Below the pieces are notes generated by a model. The model did no database searches, was not told where the DNA came from, and was given only the letters and a program-made list of their open reading frames with translations. 64,000 bases of DNA, from the NCBI RefSeq assembly GCF_042453785.1, contig NC_091669.1:34179001-34243000 (forward strand), in the 5' to 3' direction. Of this stretch, positions 11,411 to 22,841 are shown one piece after another (position 1 is the first letter of the stretch; each line of letters begins with the position of its first letter). The translations under genes were made by a program, and so were the position numbers. This DNA is from Malus domestica. Its lineage: Eukaryota; Streptophyta; Magnoliopsida; Rosales; Rosaceae.

Positions 11411-13204
11411 GCTAGTAATGACATGCTCGTAATCTCCAATTTCATGTTCGAGTAAATTTCTCGGCGTATCCGCAAGGGCGATGCCAAATTTAGGAGGCGA
11501 ACAAAAGCATTATAAAGGTTTTTATTTCTCTCTCTAAATACACTTAGTCTCTAAGAATTCTTGATCTCCTTGATTATCAAGTTTATGAGTTTGAGCTGGT
11601 TTAGGCCGTTTCGACTTTTATTTGCCTTTTTTAGGCCACAAAATTTTATTTTTTTTCAGAGGAAAATGTTACAAAGAAGATCTTTACGAATTTTTAAATT
11701 GTACATATTAATCCTAGGCATAATTTTCTTAAAACTTAAAAAAATACAAAACTAAGTTCATGCTGTTAGGGCACAGATTCGGCCCTCTCACAACTCCCCT
11801 GGGAGGTTGGCACTTTGGATAAGGTTTGGATGTTGGTCGAGTTCTTGTTGCTTGGAGTGCTGCAAGAAGAGTTTGAAGTTAGTTTTGAAATGTGCCTTTG
11901 TGGGGCCTTACAATGTAGGCCTTGAGGCTCGCAATCAAAACTAACAAAGAGTTAGGTGTGTCACAGCTCTCTCAATATAACAGATGTAGAACATATTTGA
12001 TTTAAGTCGATTACTTACACCCCAACTTACTTAAACTTCTTGTTATCAAATGATTGTTGCAGATGGGTTAAGTCTGCATTAAGTTCTTTTTCTTACCTTG
12101 TAAACAAGGACTTTTAGTTCATAATGTTGTATCTTCGAAATGAAGGGAGTTCAGGGCTTTTTAAACCATTTCTTCAGTTCTAGTTTGTTCTTAATGAAAA
12201 CAAGTTTATTAAGTTAACCAGATCTAAATACACATGAGACTCTTAAGTAGAAAACAGTTGGAAATAACTTGAATACATGCTAAAAAGTACATTTAAGCAA
12301 CATATCTATTAATTTAAAGGACGAGCAAAGAGACTCGGGCAAGATTTCACCTTGTCGGGCAAGGTTAAACTTCTTGCAGCCACTTTTCTTTGAGTCTACA
12401 GAGGTTGTATGCTAAAAGTGATGGATGGTAAACAGGTTTTACACGAGGGAATCGATACTACAACACGAAGGAAGGTAGCAGAGCTTTTTACACTAGACAA
12501 AAGATAGCTTTTCTAAGAGAACTATTGCTAAAAAGACTGAATCTGGGTTGATTTAAGCTTTTTTGGGTACGAACTGGCTTGAGAGCAGAGTTTGTATGTC
12601 TTTGAGTTTGATTAGTTGAGTGTCCTTGTCTCCGTTGCTTATCTTCCCTTTTATAGATGATCTAGCCCGACTGCTTTTAACTTTGTCCTTGGCCGAGGGC
12701 TTCCAAGGGTAGTGAGTTATCTTGTATTTACACCTTTATGCCATCAGAAAGTGCTTTTTGTTTAAGAGTGAGTTGGTCTCCATCACTTGTCACTTCCATC
12801 CTAGGCATGTGGCCTATGTCTTAATTGAAGAAGCGCCAATTTGCTTCAGGCTTCATTGCTGGGCTTCGGGCAAGTCCCCATTTTGCTGTGACATCTTTGG
12901 GCCTCATTACATTATGCCCAATCTTAAATATTAACCCAAACACATGCATGATCATATTTATGACCTAAATTAGCTAAGCTATGTATTGACATATGGGATT
13001 CCCTGTAAGTATGCTTGAATCGTATATCTAAAATTTGTCTTGAAAGATGCCATATATATATGTCTTGTATAAAAGACTGAATTTTCCATAAATTTGCAAT
13101 TGTTTCTGCAGAATTTGTACTAAGATTTTGGAGTCCCTTTCCCCAACATGTTTAAGCTGAAGTCGAACTGCCCTAGTGAGAAAGGAATCTGCAAGAAACC
13201 CTAG
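11411..13204. other. Spacer of F-box unit 1, with an unclassified insertion
   Basis: About 11510-11710 and 12950-13200 match the unit 3 spacer at 39740-39960 and 39965-40185 in the same order. In unit 3 these two pieces are adjacent, so roughly 11712-12950 is an insertion in unit 1, or a deletion in unit 3. I could not find clean ends for it. No protein is supported. Confidence 0.5.
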
Positions 13205-13957
13205 ACTTTTCATAACTAAAAGTTTGAAAGGAAAACTTTCCTTTCTCTCTTCGTGAGAGACCTTCCTTCTGTGTGAGGGTTAATCTCACTGATCTGTGTG
13301 AGTGGTTCCCAATCGAGTCCAATTCCGGAGCCTTCGATCCTAGTTATAGCTGGGATTGGTGAGTTTACTTTTGTTTCTTTCTCCTCTTCCAGCTGTTGTT
13401 TTCTTCCCTGGGTTTATGGCCCGATTTGCCTTCTTTTCTCCCCTCTGCTATCTCTCATCCGTATCCATCCAATTTCCAAGCTTCAGTCACCCTTTGTAGC
13501 AATTTGTTGTGATGTTTTGAGTTGGTGTGCTTTGATCTGGTGCTTGCACTGGGTCGGTTGTTCCTTGCACCCCCACCTTCTCTTTGTTGTCTGCCCTTGT
13601 TGGCAGTGTTGCTCGTGGTCTGCCATGAGCTTCTTTCACTTGGCTGCAGGTTATCTGGTGTCTGTAGCTTTTCTTGGAGTGAAGTTTGGGTTTGGCTGCT
13701 GATATCGGTGAGGCAAGGCTTTGTTTGGGGTGCGACTTTGGCTGGATCGACATGCACTGCTGCTGTTTTAGTGGTTGCAGTGGCGGCTATGGTGGAAGAC
13801 GTAGCGGCTCCGGTTGTTTATGTGTTTTCTTTGTTTTGGTCTCAACTTTTGGTTGGGCCTTTGTTGTTTGTTTGTCCTTTGTTTTTGGGCCTCTATGTCG
13901 TAGAGTTTGTGGTGGGTAATGCATGTTACCTTTGCTTCAAAAAAAGAAAAAAAAAGA
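13205..13957 (+). mobile_element. Probable poly(A)-tailed retroposon
   Basis: This segment is absent from the matching place in unit 3 (near 40190-40200), where the flanks are joined. It ends in an A-rich tail (13938-13957), as a LINE- or SINE-type retroposon would. It has open frames on both strands of up to 174 codons, but they are Cys/Leu/Val-rich and resemble no protein I know, so I do not call them genes. The 5' end is approximate. Confidence 0.4.
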
Positions 13958-14199
13958 TTAATTTGTCCAAAACAATTTCTAAACAAAATACCCACGACTG
14001 CATGACCATTAGTTTTTACTCATCCACCAGAGTTAATTTAATATAATGGTTATTGGGTGGCTGCCAACATACAAGGAAATTTTTTTTCTTTTTCCAACTT
14101 TTAAGAGTGATTTTATTTGCTTGCCAGTAATCAAATAAATATTTCTTAATGTGTAGAACAAAAGCCTAGGCCTGACAAGCGATTGTTTATCCTGTGGTG

Positions 14200-14760
14200 G
14201 ATGTCAGCAGTTTTTGAGTCTGCTTATCTCCAACTCGCAAATTTAAACAATACAAGGTTGTATGATAGAACCCAATTTTTTGAATTTGGCAATTCGATTA
14301 GGTTGTTGATTTTTAGACAATACTTTAAACCCCCATAATTTTCAAGAGACTGTAAAAATTTCTTACAGAGAGGAGACATTATTCCAAATTTACATGATCC
14401 AAGAAACCAAATTTATATCATTAGGTGGTTTAGCAATTCCAATATCAGTAAGACTGTTCCACAGAAGTGCAGCAAAAGCAGCAAAAGAACATGTATGAAA
14501 AAGATGAGATATCTCAAATTACACATAGGACAAATATCTGTAATATTTGTCAATCTGTCTAGTATTTAGGCGATTTTGGAGCATTAACCAAGCAAAAAGT
14601 TTAACTTTAGGCGGAATCCTTAGCTTCCAATTTCGATAAATAATTATCAATTCCCCCTTTTCCTGATTGAATTGCATATTGGTAGCTGTTTTTATCGTAT
14701 AGATATCATTCGGAGAAGTCCCTAGATGAAATTATCGTCAGAGTGAATGAGAGGTATATT
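14200..14760 (-). mobile_element. L1-type LINE remnant, 3' part
   Basis: On the minus strand broken frames give text like KLKLFAWLMLQNRLNTRQ and LLWNSLTDIGIA, which resembles the zinc-binding region (zf-RVT) at the C terminus of plant L1 reverse transcriptases. Stops are present. The upstream part of the same remnant seems to be at 20775-21120, with a 6-kb block of younger elements between. A related piece lies at 40560-40720 in unit 3. Confidence 0.55.
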
Positions 14761-14785
14761 ATCATAAAAGATTTAAAGCATCAGA

Positions 14786-16260
14786 TTGAATGAAATTACA
14801 CATGCGAAAGGATTGAAGAAGATGAAGCATAAAAAAGCAGTAGGCCCAGACGATATACCAATCGAAGTGTGGAAAGTTTTGGGAGAGACAGGTATAACAT
14901 GGCTCACTGACCTTTTCAATAGGATTTTGAAAACGAAGAAGATGCCAAATGAGTGGCGAATGAGCACTTTGGTGCCTATCTACAAGAATAAGGGCGATGT
15001 ACAAAATTGCATGAACTATAGGGGTATTAAGCTAATGAGTCATACAATGAAGCTCTGGGAGAGAGTCATTGAGCATAGATTGAGGCAAGAGACACGGGTT
15101 TCGGACAACCAATTCGGGTTCATGCCAGGGCGCTCAACCATGGAGGCAATCTATCTCTTACGAAGATTGATGGAAAGATATAGAGATGAGAAAAAGGATT
15201 TACACATGGTCTTTATAGATTTGGAAAAAGCGTATGATAGGGTCCCAAGAGACATTCTTTGGAGGATTTTAGAGAAGAAAGGAGTACGAGTAGCATATAT
15301 CCAAGCTATACAGGATATGTATGAAGGAGCAAAGACTGCCGTAAGAACTCATGAAGGACAAACCGAAAGCTTTCCCATAACTGTAGGATTACATCAAGGC
15401 TCATCCTTAAGTCCTTACCTTTTTGCGTTGGTAATGGATGAGTTAACAGGACATATTCAAGATGACATTCCTTGGTGTATGCTTTTCGCAGACGATATAG
15501 TGTTGATAGATGAAACTCAGGAAGGGGTAAATGCAAAGCTTAACCTTTGGAGAGAAGTGTTGGAATCTAAAGGTCTTCGCCTAAGCCGATCAAAGACAGA
15601 ATATATGGAGTGCAAGTTCAGTGCAAATGGAGGCCAAAACGAGTTAGGGGTGAGGATCGGAGATCAAGAAATACCAAAGAGCGACCGTTTTCGTTACCTA
15701 GGATCTATCTTGCAAAAGAACGGAGAATTAGATGGAGATCTCAACCATAGAATACAAGCTGGATGGATGAAGTGGAAGAGTGCATCCGGCGTGTTGTGTG
15801 ACCGCCGTATGCCACTGAAGCTCAAGGGAAAATTTTATAGGACGGCAATAAGGCCGGCGATGCTGTATGGCACAGAATGTTGGGCGGTGAAGCATCAACA
15901 CGTACACAAAATGGGTGTAGCGGAGATGAGGATGCTTCGTTGGATGTGTGGGCACACGAGAAAGGATAAGATTAGGAATGAGGATATCCGGAGTAAAGTA
16001 GGAGTAGCCGAAATTGAAGGAAAGATGAGAGAAAATCGGTTACGGTGGTTTGGACATGTGCAAAGAAGGCCTACTGACGCTCCGATTAGAAGATGCGACT
16101 ATGGGACAGAGGTTCAGGGCCGAAGGGGTAGAGGAAGACCTAGGAAAACTTTGGAAGAGACCCTAAGAAAAGACTTAGAGTACTTGGATCTAACGGAGGA
16201 CATGACACAGGACAGAACACAATGGCGTTCTAAGATTCATATAGCCGATCCCACTCAGTG
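14786..16260 (+). mobile_element. RTE-clade LINE, 5'-truncated, RT frame open
   Basis: A 491-codon open frame encodes a reverse transcriptase: [33 protein letters not shown], a [13 protein letters not shown] core, [13 protein letters not shown] and the catalytic FADDIVLI. The C-terminal part holds RTE-like text ([24 protein letters not shown]). The N-terminal endonuclease domain is missing, so this is a 5'-truncated copy, as is usual for LINEs. The copy stops at CCACTCAGTG, before the short TTG tail seen in the copy at 20137-20763. Another element joins directly there. Confidence 0.85.
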
Positions 16261-16521
16261 ACTTGGATTTTCCAAGTCTCCAACCGAGAAGTTTTCCTCA
16301 CTCGGGAAATTAAGGGAACACTACCTCAACCTACATGTTGCACTCACAAAGCTTCAACATACAAGCTTCAACAAAAGAAAATTCAAAGAACTTAGCGAAG
16401 AAGGCTTTGGTGTATTTAACACAATACGTTGAAATGAAGGAAAGCTTATTTATTGATATCCCCGATAAGTTACAAATATGTACATATACTTGAGTCAAAA
16501 TAAACAAACAAGAGTGAGCCT

Positions 16522-17196
16522 TCACAAAGGTTGCTTAGGAGAAGTCTCAGCAGTCGGTAGAGCCCCAGAAAGAGAAGGCACCGGAGGGGGATCATTCGGA
16601 GCCTCAGTACTGGACAAAACCCTAGAAGGAGGAGGCATCAGAGGTTGATCATTTGGAGCTTCATTATGCGGTACAGCCCCAGAAGACGAAGGCAATAAAT
16701 GCCTTTGGAACAAACCCACAAATCTCTGATGATCAAGTAAAACCTGACCATCAGATTCCTTCATCTGGTCAAGCTTCATCTTCATGTTTGTAGCATAGTC
16801 ATGTGCGAGCCGGTGCAACTGTTTATTCTCATGCTTGAGCCCTCTAATCTCCTGTTTGAGACTCATCACTTCAGCCGCCAATGATTCAACTTGGCGGGTT
16901 CGAGCAAATAGGTGTTGGGCCATATTAGACACAGAACCTGCACACTGAACACTGAGAGCCAGAGAATCCTTAACAGCCAACTCATCAGACCGTTTGGAAA
17001 GTAGTCTGTTATCTTTGGGAGTGAGAAGGTTCCTGGCAACTACCGCAGCGGTCATATCATTCTTCATCACGGAATCCCCAACGGTAAGAGGACCAGTAGG
17101 GGAGACGAAGGATGGGCGCCATATGTTGTCTGGAGAAGGCGGGGCTGCCTCTTCAACAAGGTTCAAGTCAAAACGACGGTCGGAGGGGCCAGACAT
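16522..17196 (-). CDS. Element-borne antisense ORF with coiled coil, unknown function
   Basis: 224 codons from the ATG at 17196 (MSGPSDRRFDLNLVEEA) to the stop at 16522. I see an N-terminal region rich in polar residues and a coiled-coil-like stretch at about 95-150 (VESLAAEVMSLKQEIRGLKH, NKQLHRLA). The Pro-rich tail holds a repeated phrase (EAPNDQPLMPPPS, EAPNDPPPVPSLSG). I recall proteins like this being annotated many times as uncharacterised in rosaceous genomes, which fits a repeat-borne gene. It runs against the apparent direction of the surrounding LTR element, as reported for additional ORFs of Tat elements. Function unknown. Confidence 0.5.
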   Translation of the reverse strand: MSGPSDRRFDLNLVEEAAPPSPDNIWRPSFVSPTGPLTVGDSVMKNDMTAAVVARNLLTPKDNRLLSKRSDELAVKDSLALSVQCAGSVSNMAQHLFARTRQVESLAAEVMSLKQEIRGLKHENKQLHRLAHDYATNMKMKLDQMKESDGQVLLDHQRFVGLFQRHLLPSSSGAVPHNEAPNDQPLMPPPSRVLSSTEAPNDPPPVPSLSGALPTAETSPKQPL

Positions 17197-17336
17197 TTTC
17201 AAAGGTGTTGAAGAGAGAAGAGGTCGGACAAATCAAGATCTTAGAAGTGCAAGAATGGAGCTTCTACTGGTGGATATTCAAGTGTGCTTTGGAACTTAAT
17301 GTCAGCCCCTATAAAAATCTGCACTCGACGAAGCTT

Positions 17337-17575
17337 CAGAAATCGAAGAGGCGCCTGCTCAGAAATCGAAGAGGCGTTTGCTTTCTCAAAAGCTGGGCTG
17401 CTCAGAGACCACGAGGGTCGATCTCAGAAATCGAAGAGGCGTTTGCTTTCTCAAAAGCTGGGCTGCTCAAAGATCACGAAGGCCGATCTCAGAAATCGAA
17501 GAGGCTTGCTTTCTCAAAAGCTGGGCTGCTCAGAGACCACGAGGGCCGATCTCAGAAATCGAAGAGGCACCTACT
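17337..17575 (+). repeat. 65-bp tandem repeat, about 3.5 copies
   Basis: The phrase TCAGAAATCGAAGAGG starts at 17359, 17424, 17489 and 17552, and a partial unit precedes it at 17337. Period 65, with the last interval shortened by a small deletion. All three frames stay open through it, which explains overlapping spurious ORFs. Confidence 0.85.
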
Positions 17576-17890
17576 TTTCCAGCCTTGTCAGCACCTGTCA
17601 CACGCACACTCAGCTTTGCGGAAATTATGGGCATTCTGTCGAAGATTTCTAGCGAAGTAGAAAGCATTTGAATCGTACTGTTCAATCACACACTTCCCAC
17701 ACGCAACAGTAACTCATGGGTACCACAGATAACTTTGCCAAAGTTCTCTGACAAAGTTGAGACACGTGAAGCTTGCAGCTCCCGCTACATCGCTCTGACC
17801 AAGAAGGGTAAAAGAATTGCAAAGAAACAACACTAACAAAGTTTAGACACATAAATTTTGAAGGTTTAGCTACCATATTATTACCCACAA

Positions 17891-18541
17891 GGGTAAAGGA
17901 ACAGTACCACTGCTGGATAATTGGAAAGTCCCGGTGTGTCAACCTCAGTGCTTCGTGGCAAGGTAGACTAGCAAACATGCCCAACCTTTACTCACATTCG
18001 AGAAAACACTCCCAACAGGATTGCTTGCTCCAAAATCGAAGAGGCACCGCCCTCCGAATCTCGAGAGCCAGACTCCCAACATGATTACTTTCTCAAAAAT
18101 CGAAGAGAGGGTAAAGGAACAGTACCACTGCTGGATAATTGGAAAGTCCCTGTGTGTCAACCTTTGTGCTTCGTGGCAAGGTAGACTAGCAAACATGCCC
18201 AACCTTTACTCACATTCGAGAAAACACTCCCAACAAGATTGCTTGCTCCAAAATCGAAGAGGCACCGCCCTCCGAATCTCGAGAGCCAGACTCCCAACAT
18301 GATTACTTTCTAAAAAATCGAAGAGAGGGTAAAGGAACAGTACCACTGCTGGATAATTGGAAAGTCCCTGTGTGTCAACCTCTGTGCTTCGTGGCAAGGT
18401 AGACTAGCAAACATGCCCAACCTTTACTCACATTCGAGAAAACACTCCCAACAAGATTGCTTGCTCCAAAATCGAAGAGGCACCGCCCTCCGAATCTCGA
18501 GAGCCAGACTCCCAACATGATTACTTTCTCAAAAATCGAAG
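17891..18541 (+). repeat. 218-bp tandem repeat, three copies
   Basis: GGGTAAAGGAACAGTACCAC starts at 17891, 18109 and 18327, exactly 218 bases apart, and the copies differ at only a few positions. Each copy ends in an AAAAATCGAAGAG-type motif related to the 65-bp array to the left. Such arrays are typical of the 3' untranslated region of Tat/Ogre elements. Confidence 0.88.
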
Positions 18542-18690
18542 AGACACCGCTCTCCGAATCTCGAGAGCCAGACCCCCAGCAGGATTGCTTTCTCAAAAAT
18601 CGAAGAGGCATCGTTCTCCGAATCTCGAGAGCCAGATCCCCGACAGGATTGCTTGTTCGAAAACCGAAGAGGCACCACTTTCCCAACTTC
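18480..18690 (+). repeat. 64-bp sub-repeat, about three copies
   Basis: TCTCGAGAGCCAGA starts at 18495, 18559 and 18623 with a 64-base period. The unit is the right-hand part of the 218-bp repeat, so the longer repeat seems to contain an expanded short one. Confidence 0.8.
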
Positions 18691-20136
18691 AAGAGCTGGA
18701 TCTCCTTGGATAAAGCTTGTCTGTAATCTTCACACGCAACATCAGCTTTCCAGATACCACAGACCACTTTTTCAAAGTGCTCTGACAGAGTTAAAACATG
18801 TGAAGCTGGCAGCTCCCACTACCGTGATATGACCAAGCAGGGTAAAGGAATAGCATTATTACTTGATGTTAGGGAGACTCCTATATATGTCGACCTCCAT
18901 CCCTAACGGACAGGCAGACCTGCAAAAATGCTCAACCCTTTCTCTTATCTGAGAGGGCACTCCCAACGAAGCCTTTCGAAATATTCAGCTTTCTTTCCCC
19001 CCGATAATACCTCTGTAACGAGCTATACTAGAGCAAGAATATCTCATATCATCGGGGTTAAAAGCAAGAGTATCCCATATCATGCTTTTTCCCTGTCTTT
19101 TCCTTTGGCCTTGTTCTTACCTGCAAGACAAGGAGAAAGAGAGCAATCAGTCAGCACTTGGAATCAAGCTTCCAGCCAGGAACTGACTGCCTGGAACCCC
19201 TTACCTGATTACTTACCTGGCATTGCTCTCGAGTACTCATCTTCAACATTTTATGCTTCCAGGGAAGATACCGCATCTGCCTGAGGAACAGATAGGGCAA
19301 GTGAGAAGGATACAAGGAAGCATGTGGAGACAAGCGTAACAGCACACGTGCCGATACATCCACTACTCTGTCAAAAGCAAAAGTCTCCCATATCAGCAGG
19401 GTCGAACGTACTCTAGATTTGATGGACTTGTTTTGACCCTCAAATTCTTCAGTTGGCCTTATACTCTGGAGGAAACCAGAAAACCCTCCAGCCCGGTTCA
19501 AGAATAAGCCTGTGGAAAGTTACTTCTTCAAAAGCAAAAGTATCCCATATCATCTCTTCTCATTTTTCTTCTCTTTATCCTTCATGTTGCCTGCAAGATA
19601 GGGAGAATGTGAACAATCAGCCGGAGCTCTGATTGCTTACCTTGTCTGTCACCTCTTTCAGCAGATCCCCTAGCCCGGCGACTTGGGGGACTCCTACTAC
19701 ATGGTTTGTATCGCGCTTGACCAAGCCTGAAACTACAAGTAAGCTTCAAGTGAAATTGATACATTACCTTGTGCATCTCCACCAGTTACAGATACCACCC
19801 CTGGATGGAGGAAGAGTACTTCCAGAGAAGATGCCACATCTACCTATGAGACAGATAAAGCAAGTCAAGACGATACCACACTCCGGTACTTAGAAGTTTC
19901 GTGGTTACGAGATCATTCTCCCACAATATTTCCTAATGTCATTTGTACTAAATCATTCACTTGTACTCACTAAAGGAGACCTTGAACCTATGTACTTGTG
20001 TAAACCCTTCACAATTAATGAGAACTCCCCTATTCCGTGGACGTAGCCAATCTGGGTGAACCACGTACATCTTGTGTTTGCTTTCCTATCTCTATCCATT
20101 TATATACTTATCCACACTAATGACCGGAGCAATCTA

Positions 20137-20763
20137 GAGAATATCACAAAAAGTGACCGTTTTCGCTACCTAGGACCTATTTTGCAAGAGAACGGAGAAT
20201 TAGATGGAGATCTCAACCATAGAATACAAGCTGGATGGATGAAGTGTAAGAGTGCATCCGGCGTGTTGTGTGACCGTCGTAGGCCACTGAAGCTCAAGGG
20301 AAAATTTTATAGGACGGCAATAAGGCCAGCGATGTTGTATGGCACAGAATGTTGGGCAGTGAAGCATCAACACGTACACAAAATGGGTGTAGCGGAGATG
20401 AGGATGCTTCGTGGGATGTATGGGCACACGAGAAAGGATAAGATTGGGAATGAGGATATCCGAGGTAAAGTAGGAGTAGCCAAAATTGAAGGAAATATGA
20501 GAGAAAATCGGTTCCGGTGGTTTGGACATGTGCAAAGAAGGCCTACTGACGCTCCGGTTCGAAAATGTGACTACGGGACAGAGGTTCAGGGCCGAAGGGG
20601 TAGAGGAAGACCTAGGAAAACTTTGGAAGAGACCCTAAGAAAAGACTTGAGTACTTGGATCTAACGGAGGACATGACACAAAACCGAGCGCAAGGGCGTT
20701 CTAGGATTCATATAGCCGACCCCACTTAGTGGGAAAAGGCTTTGTTGTTGTTGTTGTTGTTGT
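20137..20763 (+). mobile_element. RTE-clade LINE, second 5'-truncated copy with TTG tail
   Basis: Matches the 3' part of the copy at 14786-16260 with scattered differences. The open frame is lost just before the stop region (DLSTWI), a sign of a frameshift. It ends in CCGACCCCACTTAGTGGG followed by a (TTG)n tail at 20742-20763, the normal 3' end of plant RTE elements. It starts abruptly at the Gypsy-like block. Confidence 0.8.
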
Positions 20764-20774
20764 ATTCTAAGCTA

Positions 20775-21120
20775 AAGAACCACCAGTGATATAATCAGCG
20801 ATAGTTTCATCAAGATTAGGAATATTTTGTAAATCAATTATTTTTGCTAAAGGAAGAGGATGAACTCAATTAAAAGTCCAATAGTTTTGACAAAAAATAA
20901 TAAATAAATAAATAAAAGTCCAAAAGTTTATATTTTTTCCATCCCCAAGTATCCACCTTATTCCTTCAAGTAATAAGAAACAAATTTTAAGTATTCCTAT
21001 CCAAGCTGCAGAATGAAAACTCTTAATATGAGCTTGAAAAAACGAATTATTTCGAAGATACTTTATTGTAACAGTTTGAACCCACCAATTATTTGGTTGA
21101 GTAAGAATTTTCAACCCAAT
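20775..21120 (-). mobile_element. L1-type LINE remnant, upstream part
   Basis: The minus-strand frame 21114-20866 reads ILTQPNNWWVQTVTIKYL, then FFQAHIKS and RWILGDGKNINFWT. This is the well known plant L1 region between RT and zinc-binding domains (family form: NSLW, KYFP, GDGKSIRVW). Stops and lost residues show it is dead. It continues, after the interrupting 6 kb, at 14760-14200. Confidence 0.7.
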
Positions 21121-22841
21121 TTTGCTAAAGGATAGTTTATGTTGTGTGACAAATTGTTGTGGAAAATGTGTTCAGCAATTGTTAGATATTTTTCAAAGGG
21201 AAAAGCTGGAACGTGCTATTGGTGAGTCAGAATAGGCTACCAATCAGATGGGGTCAGAAGCAAAGATTATTGCTCTCTGCAAATGTACGACCGGCCGGGA
21301 GGCTTCATCAGGCTCCGCCCCTACTGGTCTTCCAGTTCTGCCGAAGTGAAACTTCCACACCGGTTTGAAAGTCAAATTGTATCTATTCGGTTTAAAGGTT
21401 TGATACTTTGTATATGGTATAAAAATCACTCATGAAACACGTTCTAGAAATTTGAGAATGGATTCAAATGAGTGGACATGTCTTTCTTGATGTGGGGCCT
21501 CTTAATTGCAAACCAAGTAATATGAATACCTCCATAAATAGAGGACGAATTCTAGAAGAAAACAAGAGTGAAATACATTACAAACTCTCTAAAGTATTAG
21601 GAAAAAATAGCCTTCTACTACGTCCACCTTTTCATTGGAAAACCAAAGTACTTAGAACAATTTTATGCAAATTTTGTTATTGGTATAAACTTTAGTGTTT
21701 CTTATTATCTCTCTTGTGTTGGCTTTGTCTTCGGAATGTGCAAAATTTTTACAAACAATAGGTGTCAGGCCGAATTTCATTGTACTCATATGCTTATTCA
21801 CATATCCCTTTATCATAACCATAACCCGCATGTTACAAAATTCCTCCATCAGTAGTTTGGTGGGAATCAGTTTGTAAGTTCGAGAGCTTTAAAAAACTGC
21901 TGTAACTAAGTGGAGGTGACATGTGTTATTCATTTAGACCTTCATGAGTAAAAAAGTAATGAATATTCAGTTGACTAAGAGACAAACCTTGAGTAGCAAC
22001 AATGATACTCCATTATAGGTACAACTCTACAATTTTTTCTTCAAATAATTAAAATATAATGAAAATTAGAACAAAAACATTTATACCTGACTCACCATTA
22101 CCATCAACGTACCCGTTTTCGCAGTCATAGTTCACGTACGTGCATGTTTGGTAATGCTTTCTAAAACTAACTTTCAAAAGTTGTCATAAATATGAAAATT
22201 AACAGCCCATTGGTTTAGATTTTTAAAGGGTATTTTCAAATTTCCAAGGTTCCAAATTTAAATCTCCCTCGCATTAATATCATTCACTAAAAAAAATTGA
22301 AAAACATTAAACAACTATTTTTCAGTTTCACCATTTCCTTCTCTTTTAAATGCTTACTTTTAGAACTCTTGCCCCTCCACGGAAATCTGCTTCTTGCACA
22401 GATTTTTCTCCATAGAATCACTTCAACATTTTCCTCTTACACTGCGCTTAGACATGGAACTTTCCACTAAAAGAAAATAAATTTTTCACCTCTCTCTAAT
22501 GGTAATAATTTTTCTTTTTAGCTAATTACAAATACGGACACAGTGAAAGAATGAAGTAAATGAAAAATAGCAGCTAGCTACTGCACACCAGGGTATATAA
22601 AGAAAAGAAAACCCTAGAACTCAAACTCTATATAAAAATAAATAAATAAAATAAATAAAAACTCTAGATGCAGCGAAGCCACCATCACCATTAGAACAAC
22701 AAACCCTTTCGGCTCTGAGAACAAAAACCCGATACAAAGGACGAACCTTTCTCTTTGATTTGCAGCGAATTTCAAATGAAGCTAAGGAATGGTTTTAGGG
22801 ATCTTTGATTTACGCATTTGTTTGGGTTCAAATGTTGGAAT
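21121..22841. other. Unit 1 spacer and 5' flank of the type I F-box gene
   Basis: 21430-21900 matches the unit 3 sequence at 40900-41090 plus 50391-50690 (words such as AATAGAGGACGAATTCTAGA). 22080-22841 matches 53395-54100 before the type I gene of unit 3, which supports a shared promoter and 5' UTR. No gene of its own. Confidence 0.6.

Larger units (their letters stand above)
16261..20136 (+). mobile_element. 3' part of a probable Tat-lineage Gypsy retrotransposon
   Basis: This 3.9-kb block between two RTE copies has three features known from Tat/Ogre-type Gypsy elements: an extra ORF in antisense (16522-17196), a variable region with several tandem repeats (17337-18690), and an LTR-like 3' end. 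The 3' end (about 20035-20075) has GTGGACGTAGCC and GTGAACCACGTACA, close to the U5 text of the Copia LTR at 2410-2445. A motif of about 25 bp (AAGCAAAAGTNTCCCATATCA-like) recurs at 19031, 19062, 19374 and 19530. No gag-pol is present. Assignment to Tat is inference from layout; the left boundary may be a deletion point. Confidence 0.5.

Noticed and set aside
13298..14046. Overlapping Cys/Leu/Val-rich ORFs of up to 174 codons
   Set aside because: Three overlapping phases on both strands, no known domain, and the segment looks like a poly(A)-tailed retroposon absent from the matching place in unit 3.
17112..17671. ORFs repeating SKRRLLSQKLGCS-like text
   Set aside because: Produced by the 65-bp tandem repeat, which is open in all three phases.
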